DNA from: Caldithrix sp.
GTDB lineage: Bacteria > Zhuqueibacterota > Zhuqueibacteria > Thermofontimicrobiales > Sulfurfontimicrobiaceae
NCBI GenBank assembly: GCA_020722815.1
Contig: DYKB01000007.1
Location: forward strand, 65,825 to 129,824
Length of the DNA: 64,000 bases
Reading direction: 5' to 3'
Of the stretch, positions 1 through 8,218 are shown piece by piece. The number at the start of each line of letters is the position of its first letter. Within the stretch, counting starts at the first letter, position 1. Made by a program: the position numbers and the translations under genes. The notes below the pieces were generated by a model. It was not told the DNA's origin, did no database searches, and saw nothing but the letters and a program-made list of their open reading frames with translations.

Positions 1-497
1 GTTCCGACAACCAGGATATTGATCTGGTTATAACCGCGTTTATATCCCAGTTCAAGAATAAGCGCGAGAATTTTTTTGCCAACGGTCAAAAAAATCATTG
101 TTACAATGGTGAACAAACCGATAAAGAATCGGCTGGTGAGTTCTAATTTTTCAATAAAAATAATACTACTCAGGGCGAAAAAAGAGACTGCCGTTGCTTT
201 GATAATAATAATGACCGTCTTCCGATAAGCACGCGTCCGAAAATCTTTGTACATCCCAAATTTGGAAAGCAAGATAATCAGGATTGGAAGAATCATCGAA
301 ATCCAGGTAATATTTTTCTGGGAAAAATAGAGCATTCCTTCCAAGGAAGGTTCGACCGCGTAGGCCATTTTCCCAAGCCGTAAAATATCCCGGACATAAT
401 CACTAAAATAATAGGAGACAACAAATGCGAAAATGATAACAATCGCGTCCAAAACTCGGATTAATTGTCTTTGAAAAGTTTCCTTTTCTTTAACCAT
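1..497 (-). CDS. Undecaprenyl-phosphate sugar phosphotransferase, N-terminal part (WcaJ/WbaP-like)
   Basis: The reading frame is open at the window edge, so only about the first 165 residues are visible. They hold four or so hydrophobic segments, as in the membrane part of polyprenyl glycosylphosphotransferases, and end in ILVVGT, the start of the CoA-binding-like (Rossmann) domain of that family. The catalytic transferase domain would lie outside the window. Such enzymes move a sugar phosphate onto undecaprenyl phosphate and start repeat-unit assembly at the inner membrane. The ATG at 497 is preferred because an overlapping upstream ATG at 501 hits a stop after three codons. It is the most downstream visible gene of the polysaccharide locus that includes the epimerase and Wzc-like kinase. 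Confidence 0.75.
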   Translation of the reverse strand, partial: MVKEKETFQRQLIRVLDAIVIIFAFVVSYYFSDYVRDILRLGKMAYAVEPSLEGMLYFSQKNITWISMILPILIILLSKFGMYKDFRTRAYRKTVIIIIKATAVSFFALSSIIFIEKLELTSRFFIGLFTIVTMIFLTVGKKILALILELGYKRGYNQINILVVG

Positions 498-553
498 CCA
501 TCAACCTCTGGTCAGAAATAATATCACGTCCTTGTTTCAATTAATCCACTTCA

Positions 554-1507
554 TTATTTATTTTTTTGTTGCAGAAACCATTCAACAAATCGCTTGATTC
601 CAACTTCGACCGGGATACCCGGTCGATAATCCAGTTCCTTCTTTGCCAGTGAAATATCCGCATACGTAATCGGGACATCGCCTGGCTGGAAGGGCATTTG
701 TTGAATGATGGCTTTTTTATTTAAATTTTCTTCAATTAATTCAATCAAACGTTTCAGGCTGGTTGTGCGCGATTCGCCCAGATTATAAATTTTATAACCA
801 GCCGGTCGATCAATGGCCTGAATTACGCCATGGATGATATCATCCACATATGTGTAATCGCGTTCCGATTGCCCATCACCAAACATTTGGATTGACTTGC
901 CGGCATAAATAAGGTCGGCAAATTTGTGAATTGCCATGTCCGGCCGCTGACGCGGGCCATATACAGTGAAAAAGCGTAAACAGGTTATGGCAATCTGATA
1001 TAAATGATGATAAGTATAAGCCATAATTTCAGCCGCGCGTTTGGTGGCAGCATAAGGCGAAACGGGTTGATTAACTGCATCCGATTCGCTAAAGGGGACC
1101 TTTTCGTTTTTGCCGTAGACCGAGGAGGTAGATGCCAACACGAATCGTTTAATCTGATGAATCCGCGCCATTTCCAATAAATTCATGGTCCCGCGGATAT
1201 TTACTTCCTGATATAAGAAAGGTTCTTTTAACGAGGGGCGTACTCCAGCGCGTGCAGCAAGATGAACAATGATATCATAGCTGTTTTTATTGAAAAGTTG
1301 GGATACTAACGCATCATCTAAAATATCGCCTGCTATGAGTTTATAGGTTGAATAATTTAAGCTCTGTTTAATATTTTCGCGTTTAATCGCCGAATCATAA
1401 TAATCGTTAAAATTATCGAGACAATCGATCTGATCCCCGCGCTTTAATAACGCCTCTGCGAGATGAGAACCAATAAAACCGGCACCACCAGTTAGTAATA
1501 TTTTCAT
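554..1507 (-). CDS. NAD-dependent sugar epimerase, UDP-glucuronate 4-epimerase-like
   Basis: This is an extended SDR enzyme of 317 residues. The NAD-binding glycine motif TGGAGFIG lies at residues 6-13, the active-site serine region STSSVYG at 126-132, and the catalytic YxxxK pair at Y152/K156. The segment VYGPRQRPDMA and the following DYTYVDD are typical of UDP-glucuronate 4-epimerases (CapI/LspL type), although UDP-glucose 4-epimerase or a dehydratase cannot be excluded by eye. It would act in the cytosol to make a nucleotide sugar for the surface polysaccharide whose initiating transferase, Wzc and Wza genes flank it. Confidence 0.85.
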   Translation of the reverse strand: MKILLTGGAGFIGSHLAEALLKRGDQIDCLDNFNDYYDSAIKRENIKQSLNYSTYKLIAGDILDDALVSQLFNKNSYDIIVHLAARAGVRPSLKEPFLYQEVNIRGTMNLLEMARIHQIKRFVLASTSSVYGKNEKVPFSESDAVNQPVSPYAATKRAAEIMAYTYHHLYQIAITCLRFFTVYGPRQRPDMAIHKFADLIYAGKSIQMFGDGQSERDYTYVDDIIHGVIQAIDRPAGYKIYNLGESRTTSLKRLIELIEENLNKKAIIQQMPFQPGDVPITYADISLAKKELDYRPGIPVEVGIKRFVEWFLQQKNK

Positions 1508-1601
1508 AGCTACCTTTTTAAATTTATATGCTCATCAAATTGAATAAATCTTAAAATTGGCTAAATTAAGAATCCGCTCAAAAATCAATGGTAAATTTGG
1601 C

Positions 1602-1651
1602 TTTGACAGGTTCGGCCAAGAGCATCTGCCGGACACTGAGCCTGTCGAAGG
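1602..1651. repeat. Imperfect hairpin repeat (GACAGG...CCTGTC type)
   Basis: The gap between the epimerase and the Wzc-like gene holds an imperfect inverted repeat whose outer arms read TTGACAGGTTCGG and CTGAGCCTGTCGAAG. The right half resembles the short sequence ACTGAGCCTGTCGAAG that I know as a dispersed repeat in many unrelated bacterial genomes. It could also form an RNA hairpin in the operon transcript. There is no T-run typical of a terminator. Confidence 0.5.
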
Positions 1652-1686
1652 GTACTTTTACCCTGTTTTATTGAGGGGATAATAAA

Positions 1687-4029
1687 TTAATAATGATAAT
1701 AACTATAACCATCATGCGCCAGATTCGCCTCAGCACCATTCAGGACGACTCCCAGAATCTTCGCTGGTACATTTCGAAACATTTCCAATTTTAATTTCGC
1801 CACATCGCGATTGGTAACGCCACTTCGAACGACCAGCACGACGCCATCGACCTGGGTTCCGATTACGACGGCATCTGTTGCCGCATTTAAGGGGGGACTG
1901 TCGAAAATAATAATTTCAAAACGTCGTTTCGCCTGTTCCAGAAATCTTTTCATCTGCAAAGAGCCCAACACTTCAGATGGATTTGGAATTAATGAACCGC
2001 ACGGGACTACCGAGAGGTTGGGTATATATGTTTCCCGGATAACCTGTGAAAAAGTATGGGAATTGGTTAAAAAATTCGTAAATCCAGGTTCTTTGCTTAT
2101 TCCAAATGTATTATGTAACACCCCCCGGCGCAAATCGGCATCCACCAGCAAGGTATTGCTGCGTTGTTGGGCCATTGAAATGGCAATATTTGAAGAAGTA
2201 AATGATTTGCCATCGCCCGGAGCGGTGCTGGTAATCACCAGCGTATGGATTTTCCCGTTCTGCTTCGAGAAAAGCAAATTGGTTCGTAATGAACGATACG
2301 CTTCACCTATGGGTGTTGGTGAATAATCGTGCGTTACTATTTGTTCGTCAATTTTTTTAATTTTTTCTTCATCTTTAAAATCATCGGTTCCGGTAAAATT
2401 GATGACCGGGATCGTTCCCAATACTTTTAATTTTAAAAACTTTTTAATATCGTCGGTAGTCTGAATACTTTTATCCATGAACTCAAGTAAGATCGCAACC
2501 CCCAATCCTAAAACGATGCTCACCAAAAAACCAATTAATGCTCTTTTCTTTTTATCGGCATTCACCGGTAATTCAGGAACTTCCGCTTTCTGAAAAATTT
2601 CAATATTTTCCGTTTCAACCGTAAGATTCATTTCCAGGGTTTGCACTTCAGTTTTTAGTTTATCAAAATTTTCCTGATCCCGTTGCCATTCGCGTTCCAA
2701 CTCCTGCTGTCGCAATTTTTCCTGGGGCATGGAATTCAGCCGTTGATCGATGGTGCTGATGCGACGTTGTGACTGACGAATTCTTAGATTTAACGCATCC
2801 AGATGTGTTTTGGCGGCACTTTCAATCTGCCAATAGACACTTAAAATTTCATCATTTAATTGTTTTATGGTTGGGTGATCTTCAGTAACCCGGTTTAATT
2901 GTGATTCGCGCTTCGATTCCAGTTCGGCCAGTTTATTACCCAATATGCGTATTTCTGAATTTGTATCAAATGTCGGCATTTGTAGCAAACTATTAAAGTG
3001 TAATTTTAAACTGGTTGAATACCGTCGTCCACTATTTTGAATCTCGGTATTTAAGCGGTCGATCATACTGATGAGACGTTCTTTTTCCATCTCCAGCGCA
3101 TCAATTTGTGTTCGGACGGTTTCACGTTCCTGTGTTTGAGAACCGACTTCACTATCAAGACCTAAAAAATGTGTTCTTTCGAATTCTTTTAATGCACCAG
3201 CACTCCTGTTAAGCTTCTCTTCAGCCAGTTCGAGCTGTTGTTTTAAAATTCTTAGTTTTTTGCTGGTATCACTTTCCTTGATGTCAATGCTTTCGCGTTT
3301 ATAAATTTCAGCCAGGCTATTGACTGTTTTGGCAACCAAAATTGGATCTGAACCACTTAATCTTAAATTTAAAAGGGTTGCATCCTCCCGAAAAGTTACC
3401 AGCAGTTGTGATTGCAATGTCTCAATTGCTGACTTCATCTTTTGGATGGTAAAATGGACCTCTGGCGGCAAACTGTCGATATTTTCCACAAAGGTAAATT
3501 TTAGTCCATTCATGGAAAATGAATTGTAGGTATAATCTGAAACATAGCCGCTATCCAGAACAACACCTTCTTTAATATCCGCTGGAAAATATCGTAATTC
3601 AAAAGCGCCATAATCACCGAATTTTAATGCATAATCACCTGCTTTTGGTTCACTGGTAGTTGAAAATTCTTTAAAAATCTGATGGCGATTTATATTTTTT
3701 TTACTTTCTTTATTATTGATACGCAGACTTAGCCCAAGTTCTTGCACGACCTTACGCAAGAAGCGTTGACTGGAAAGTTCCGTCCAGCGGGTACGTTGGA
3801 TATAGCTATAATTTTCGGCAGCATAATCTTTAAAACGTAAAACTGTTTCCGCTTCATAGATTGGCGCTTCGAGTTTTACGTAGATCATCCAGGGGATGGT
3901 TACTAACAAGGTGATAATAATTACCAGCCATTTTCGTTTTTTAATTCCATTCACTAGTTTATTAAAATCAAAACCGCCGTCTTCTTCCTCTTCACCATCA
4001 AAGTAAAGTTGGTCATTCTGATCAACCAT
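1687..4029 (-). CDS. Wzc-type chain-length determinant and bacterial tyrosine kinase
   Basis: The 780-residue protein has the full Wzc layout. A short cytosolic N-terminus leads to a first membrane helix near residues 34-53, then a large periplasmic Wzz/GNVR region with long coiled coil, and a second helix near 495-515. A cytosolic BY-kinase domain follows. Walker A (PGDGKS, about residue 605), Walker A' (LLVDADLRRG) and Walker B (IIIFDSPP) are all intact. The C-terminus ends in a tyrosine cluster, GYSYYHY, the expected autophosphorylation tail. It should control polymerisation and export of the polysaccharide with the Wza-like protein encoded just upstream. Confidence 0.93.
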   Translation of the reverse strand: MVDQNDQLYFDGEEEEDGGFDFNKLVNGIKKRKWLVIIITLLVTIPWMIYVKLEAPIYEAETVLRFKDYAAENYSYIQRTRWTELSSQRFLRKVVQELGLSLRINNKESKKNINRHQIFKEFSTTSEPKAGDYALKFGDYGAFELRYFPADIKEGVVLDSGYVSDYTYNSFSMNGLKFTFVENIDSLPPEVHFTIQKMKSAIETLQSQLLVTFREDATLLNLRLSGSDPILVAKTVNSLAEIYKRESIDIKESDTSKKLRILKQQLELAEEKLNRSAGALKEFERTHFLGLDSEVGSQTQERETVRTQIDALEMEKERLISMIDRLNTEIQNSGRRYSTSLKLHFNSLLQMPTFDTNSEIRILGNKLAELESKRESQLNRVTEDHPTIKQLNDEILSVYWQIESAAKTHLDALNLRIRQSQRRISTIDQRLNSMPQEKLRQQELEREWQRDQENFDKLKTEVQTLEMNLTVETENIEIFQKAEVPELPVNADKKKRALIGFLVSIVLGLGVAILLEFMDKSIQTTDDIKKFLKLKVLGTIPVINFTGTDDFKDEEKIKKIDEQIVTHDYSPTPIGEAYRSLRTNLLFSKQNGKIHTLVITSTAPGDGKSFTSSNIAISMAQQRSNTLLVDADLRRGVLHNTFGISKEPGFTNFLTNSHTFSQVIRETYIPNLSVVPCGSLIPNPSEVLGSLQMKRFLEQAKRRFEIIIFDSPPLNAATDAVVIGTQVDGVVLVVRSGVTNRDVAKLKLEMFRNVPAKILGVVLNGAEANLAHDGYSYYHY

Positions 4030-4061
4030 TCAAAATCTCCTGCACCTGAATCATGTATGAT

Positions 4062-4736
4062 TTATTTAATTTGACTATAGTTCTTATAAAGGATTACCGC
4101 TGTCATCAAGAAGGTCAAATAATCACGTACCAGTTGAAAACTGATTGAATTTTTTCCGGGCGCAATTAATTGATCACCGGATTGAATTCCAATATCAGTA
4201 ATTGAATAACCCTTTTCAAATTGGCTCATTAAATCCCTGATAATCACTTTTCCGCCCCGTTCGACACGCATTTTTTTAAGATCACAATCATATGACGGTC
4301 CTTCTGCCTGTTCAACCACTTCCCATAAGGAACCAGTCGGTTCAACTCGATAGGCACCTGGTTTATTAAATTCACCCTGTAAAATAACACGAATCAAAGG
4401 AATTATATAAATTACTGGATCTTTTATATAGGGGGTATATTTTTCTAACAAGATATCGCTTAACCGTTCTGAAGTCATTCCGGTTACTTTAATTTTTCCG
4501 ATGATCGGAAAAACTGCACTCCCATCGCCGTCGATTGTATAGTCATCAGTCAATTGACTGCTCAAACTCGATTTTAAATCTTCCGGTATTAGCTGCCATA
4601 CTTTTATGCGAATACCATCGCCTGGTTGGAACGTATAACCTGATTTCCCCTTAAATAAGCTCGACTGTGGAAACGCTGAAAATGACAAACAATAACCTAA
4701 AAAAAATAAAATCCAAATTAATTGTCGTTGAATCAT
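4062..4736 (-). CDS. Polysaccharide export protein, Wza family (Poly_export/SLBB)
   Basis: This periplasmic or outer-membrane export protein begins with a signal-peptide-like segment (MIQRQLIWILFFLGYC). A Poly_export domain follows (QPGDGIRIKVW, FPIIGKIKV), then an SLBB-like segment (LQGEFNKPGAYRV). The start at 4736 is chosen because AAGGG lies seven bases before this ATG and the signal peptide begins there. A longer frame opening with GTG at 4805 has no ribosome site. The C-terminus carries a hydrophobic stretch followed by a short polar tail, reminiscent of the membrane-spanning helix of Wza. It lies 32 bases upstream of the Wzc-like gene, its usual partner. Confidence 0.88.
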   Translation of the reverse strand: MIQRQLIWILFFLGYCLSFSAFPQSSLFKGKSGYTFQPGDGIRIKVWQLIPEDLKSSLSSQLTDDYTIDGDGSAVFPIIGKIKVTGMTSERLSDILLEKYTPYIKDPVIYIIPLIRVILQGEFNKPGAYRVEPTGSLWEVVEQAEGPSYDCDLKKMRVERGGKVIIRDLMSQFEKGYSITDIGIQSGDQLIAPGKNSISFQLVRDYLTFLMTAVILYKNYSQIK

Positions 4737-4852
4737 TCGAAATCCCTTTCTAAATTGCAATGGATGAATTAGAGACTTTATAAGTAACTCATTTAAATTT
4801 ATCACTCAGTAAAATTTGTATCACGAAAGATTTTTGTATATTTTTATAACTA

Positions 4853-5563
4853 TCATCGTGACCGATAAAATCGAATTCGTTTTGCTTCGGTATCCCAGTT
4901 GTTTTTTTTGAGGATCTGGAACAGTTTAATCGGACTCACTTTTGTATTACCATAAAGAGGCGTACTTAATATTTTTCGGATTTGAAAAATATTGTTTAAT
5001 GGATTATCAATGATGATTAACCGAATTTTTTCAACCAATGGTAATCGGGCATAATCAACTTTTTGGGTTTTCTTCTTGGTTACTACTCTTCCCCCTTTTT
5101 CTGATGGGGCAATGTCTTCCCGGGCAATTCTGGGCGCTGCAATTTCTGCTGGTGAAACCGTTGTCATTTGGCGTTGCTGACTTTTTGAAATATCATATCC
5201 CAACGCAATGTCAAAATCATTGATCGCTTCTTCGATATTGTCATAATACGTTAAAATTCGATTAAATTCTAACATTTCAAATACTTCATAGACGTCGGGC
5301 ATCATCTGAACAATTCGTAAATCGCCACCGCTTTCCCGAATAGAACGAATTTCGCCCACCATGACTCCCCAACCGGCGCTGCTCACATAATTTACGGCTC
5401 CCATATCAATGACCAAATTCAAAACCCCCTGCTCGAGTGTCTGATTGATGTGTCGATGAAGCTCTGAACAAGTATTGGTATCAACAAATCCCTGTACTTG
5501 CAATAATACAATATTTCCCTTTGCGCCAACTCGATTTGTTTTAACTTCAACACCTTGTTCCAT
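4853..5563 (-). CDS. STAS-domain (anti-sigma-factor-antagonist-like) protein with C-terminal extension
   Basis: Residues 1 to about 115 form a STAS domain. The segment NYVSSAGWG carries the serine that anti-sigma kinases phosphorylate in SpoIIAA/RsbV relatives. A linker of about 50 residues rich in A, P and K follows, then a basic C-terminal region of about 65 residues (from LPLVEKIRLII onward) that I do not recognise. It is predicted to be a cytosolic partner-switch protein. Its place directly upstream of the Wza/Wzc pair suggests a role in controlling polysaccharide production, but that is inference from position. No cognate kinase or phosphatase is in the window. Confidence 0.8.
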   Translation of the reverse strand: MEQGVEVKTNRVGAKGNIVLLQVQGFVDTNTCSELHRHINQTLEQGVLNLVIDMGAVNYVSSAGWGVMVGEIRSIRESGGDLRIVQMMPDVYEVFEMLEFNRILTYYDNIEEAINDFDIALGYDISKSQQRQMTTVSPAEIAAPRIAREDIAPSEKGGRVVTKKKTQKVDYARLPLVEKIRLIIIDNPLNNIFQIRKILSTPLYGNTKVSPIKLFQILKKNNWDTEAKRIRFYRSR

Positions 5564-5969
5564 GATTTTCCCTGTTTTAATTCATGATGAGTTTTTTAAT
5601 GTAAGATTAAATCGTCATCAGGGGACGCTATTTGATATTAATTGATTATGATTTATTTTATTGAAAACGGGGATTATCCTGTTCTGGATTTCCCGAAATC
5701 ATGTTCGAATTTCTTGACTTAGCAAATATAATGCCACCTGAGGGGATGAGAGTTTGGGCAAAATTATATACCAGCGTAATTCGAGATTATCATGAGTGTA
5801 ACATTATATAGATTGTGTTGTTACGGCCCATTGAAAAAAATAATTGTAATTGATTGAAACAGGCATTTAAAAATAAAACCTGAAATTATAAAATATAAGT
5901 TTATGATGTTTTGATTAAAGGAATGCCCTCATAGCCTGTGGGTTAAACCCATTTTTAAAATTTTGGGGG

Positions 5970-6020
5970 AATATTCCACCGAAAACAATTTCAACCGAGA
6001 AAAACGTTTCATTTTAGAAT
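5970..6020. repeat. Dispersed repeat, copy A
   Basis: This 51-base segment matches 30501-30552 along its whole length. Its last 21 bases, beginning AAAAACGTTTC and ending TTTAGAAT, are identical in the two copies. Both copies lie in gaps next to other hairpin repeats. It may be one end of a larger dispersed element. Confidence 0.65.
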
Positions 6021-6074
6021 CTCTGGTATAAAATCAATCGTATCCGTTCACAGGTGTGATAAAAGAAAAGCTTC

Positions 6075-6154
6075 TGTCATGCCCGAATGCTTTTATCGGG
6101 CATCCATTTGCCGAAAGGAATATGGATTCCCGCCAAAAGCATGTGGGAATGACA
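6075..6154. repeat. Palindromic dispersed element (TGTCATGCCCG...GGGAATGACA)
   Basis: Two 33-base arms, 6075-6107 and 6122-6154, are inverted copies of each other with 27 of 33 positions pairing, separated by 14 bases. The whole 80-base unit could fold into one long hairpin. The ends TGTCAT/ATGACA and the TTCCCG core match a well-known style of REP/MITE-like repeats found in many bacteria. It probably encodes nothing. Confidence 0.75.
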
Positions 6155-6225
6155 GCGTTGCGCCACCCGGTGAACGATTCAAATTAATCGTTTATAACCA
6201 TTTAACAAACAATTATTTATGGGAC

Positions 6226-7227
6226 TTAATCGGGATTCTTGCGCAAGATTTCTGTTGCTTGCTCCGGTGATATGGGATTGATATAAAAACCGGAACCCCA
6301 TTCAAAACCAGCAACTTTGGTTAATTTGGGAATGATTTCGATTCGCCAATGATAGATATATTTTTTCTTTTCGAAGCGCGGCAGGTTATAGAGGATCAGG
6401 TTATAGGGTGGTTGATTTAATTTACCGGATAAGAGTGATAAAACATTTTTTAATATTTGAGCCAACTCGACAATTGAATTATCAGCTATATCTTCAAAAT
6501 ATGCCTGATGTTTTCGTGGCAGGATCCATGCTTCAAATGGGAATCGTGAAGCAAATGGAGCAAAAGCGATATATTCCTTTTCCCAACAAATAATACGTTT
6601 TTTTTCAGCCAGCTCCTGTTGAATGATTTCACAAAGAACACATTGTTTCCCTTTGATATAATATTTCTTAAATCCATTAATCTCCTGAAGTACCTGATTT
6701 GGAATTATTGGGGTGGCTATTATTTGAGAGTGAGAGTGCTCGATAGATGCGCCCGCCGCGTAACCGGAATTTTTAAATATTAAAATATATCGAAAGCGAG
6801 GATCTTTTTGGAGAATTTGAATCCTTTCGCGAAATATTTTTATTAAATCAACCAGATGTGCCACTGGCAATTCATTCAATTGTGTATTATGCAGGGGTGT
6901 TTCGATGACGACTTCATGTGTACCGATCCCGTCCATGATTTCATAAATTCCCTGTTGATGAATTTGTAAATCACCTTCAGCTTTCAGTGCTGGAAATTTA
7001 TTGGGCACCACTCGTATTCTCCAGCCTGGTTGATCCGGACTGGTTCCTGGTTCACGAATGGCGGTAATTTCGGGGGGAGTTCGACTCTCATTCCCCTCGC
7101 AAAACGGACAAAATCCCCGGGAAGGGAGATGAACAACTTTTTCTTCCCAATCGGAGCCACGCTTGCTTCGTTCGGTGGAAATGATAACCCACCGATCAAT
7201 AAGCGGATCTTTTCGTAATTCAGGCAT
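6226..7227 (-). CDS. galT: Galactose-1-phosphate uridylyltransferase
   Basis: GalT transfers UMP from UDP-glucose to galactose 1-phosphate in the Leloir pathway. The zinc-site cysteines are in CPFCEG (C40 and C43 from the chosen start). The active-site histidines are in EHSHSQ, where H166 corresponds to the nucleophile of the HxH motif. About 333 residues is the normal length. The ATG at 7227 is preferred because MPELRKDP is the usual N-terminus of this group; the longer frame starts with TTG at 7248. The product could feed galactose into the neighbouring polysaccharide locus. Confidence 0.93.
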   Translation of the reverse strand: MPELRKDPLIDRWVIISTERSKRGSDWEEKVVHLPSRGFCPFCEGNESRTPPEITAIREPGTSPDQPGWRIRVVPNKFPALKAEGDLQIHQQGIYEIMDGIGTHEVVIETPLHNTQLNELPVAHLVDLIKIFRERIQILQKDPRFRYILIFKNSGYAAGASIEHSHSQIIATPIIPNQVLQEINGFKKYYIKGKQCVLCEIIQQELAEKKRIICWEKEYIAFAPFASRFPFEAWILPRKHQAYFEDIADNSIVELAQILKNVLSLLSGKLNQPPYNLILYNLPRFEKKKYIYHWRIEIIPKLTKVAGFEWGSGFYINPISPEQATEILRKNPD

Positions 7228-7251
7228 GGAAACTCTATTATAGACCAATTC

Positions 7252-7278
7252 AAAAAAAAAGGGTGGACAATACCACCC
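7252..7278 (-). terminator. Rho-independent terminator
   Basis: On the minus strand, GGGTGG, a six-base loop and CCACCC form a perfect six-pair stem, followed directly by a run of nine T. It lies about 100 bases downstream of the YbgF-like gene and just before galT. It should end the long mre-rodA-lgt-ybgF transcript and insulate galT. Confidence 0.85.
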
Positions 7279-7381
7279 TTCGATTTATCAATATTTCAAT
7301 TCATCGCTTGCTGATAAAATTAGCAAAAACAACAGAAATGTTTCCTGGATTCATCAGTCTAACCATTGGTTTTATTTATGG

Positions 7382-8203
7382 TTACATGCGATTGAGATAT
7401 TTTTTCGCAATCGGGGTATATTCACTATCAGGGTAGTGACTGATTAATCGTTCGAACTCTTCTCTCGCGCGGCTAACATCGTTCAGGCGCCAATAGCACA
7501 TACCAAGCTTTAATTGGGCATCATCGTTTTTATTGGAATTGTTGAATGAAAATACTTTCTCGAAAGCAGCAATCGCTTTCGTGTAATTGCCCAACGCATA
7601 CTGGCACTCCCCAATCCAGTATTGGCAGTTGTCGGCCAGGGAATTTCCTGGATTATTTTGCAACAGTTGTTCAAAAAGATCAATCGCTGCCCGGTAATTC
7701 CGTGAATAATATTTTCCAAGTGCTTCATCATAACGCCCGCGAAAACCAGATGTTGCCGGAATACTGGATGCCTTTGGTTTATTTCGTTCAGAATCTAATT
7801 GGGTTTGTAATTCATAGTTTTTCTGACGTTCACGATCTAATTCATCCAATAATCGCTGATTTTCATTATTTTTCGCACTTAATTCTTCTTCCAGTTTTTT
7901 CAGTTCAGCACTATTGGTGGGTTCCACCGTTGGTTCGACAGGCGGTGTTTCCACTGTTTCTACTGGTTTTGTTTTTTCGGTTGGTGTAATTCCCAATAAT
8001 TTTAATACTTCGCCCTCGTCGTCTCCTGGTTTATCGGCTTCTTTTTTCTGATCATTGAAAAGGGCATCAAACTCTGAACTATCAGCGGTGGCCTTGTCAT
8101 CAATTTTCACTTTGTCGCGTCCCCCGCAGCCAATCAGGGAGATTACCAACGTCGCGAAGATAAACCAATAGAGGTATTTCGAATATCCTGATTCTTTATT
8201 CAT
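7382..8203 (-). CDS. YbgF/CpoB-like TPR lipoprotein
   Basis: The 273-residue protein starts with a lipoprotein signal peptide (LIGC, lipidated cysteine C26). An acidic, proline-rich linker and a coiled coil follow (about residues 100-140, with E/L/N/R heptads). The C-terminal 120 residues are TPR repeats of the type found in YbgF/CpoB (YYSRNYRAAIDLFEQLL, ALGNYTKAIAAFEKV). Such proteins sit in the periplasm and link envelope constriction with cell-wall synthesis. No tol or pal gene is nearby, so the name rests on domain layout only. It follows the barrel gene by 15 bases and ends at the terminator at 7252-7278. Confidence 0.82.
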   Translation of the reverse strand: MNKESGYSKYLYWFIFATLVISLIGCGGRDKVKIDDKATADSSEFDALFNDQKKEADKPGDDEGEVLKLLGITPTEKTKPVETVETPPVEPTVEPTNSAELKKLEEELSAKNNENQRLLDELDRERQKNYELQTQLDSERNKPKASSIPATSGFRGRYDEALGKYYSRNYRAAIDLFEQLLQNNPGNSLADNCQYWIGECQYALGNYTKAIAAFEKVFSFNNSNKNDDAQLKLGMCYWRLNDVSRAREEFERLISHYPDSEYTPIAKKYLNRM

Positions 8204-8218
8204 GGTTATCCCTCCATT

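Larger units (their letters stand above)
5564..6225. other. Long intergenic region with two repeat elements, no gene seen
   Basis: This 660-base AT-rich stretch lies between the STAS gene and galT. I see no convincing reading frame. It contains a copy of a 50-base dispersed repeat (5970-6020) and an 80-base palindromic element (6075-6154), annotated separately. The part next to 5564 should hold the promoter of the STAS-Wza-Wzc operon, but no clear hexamer pair stands out. Confidence 0.6.

Noticed and set aside
1811..2326. A 171-codon plus-strand frame
   Set aside because: It lies wholly inside the wzc-like kinase domain on the opposite strand, and its translation shows no domain; the kinase reading is clearly real.
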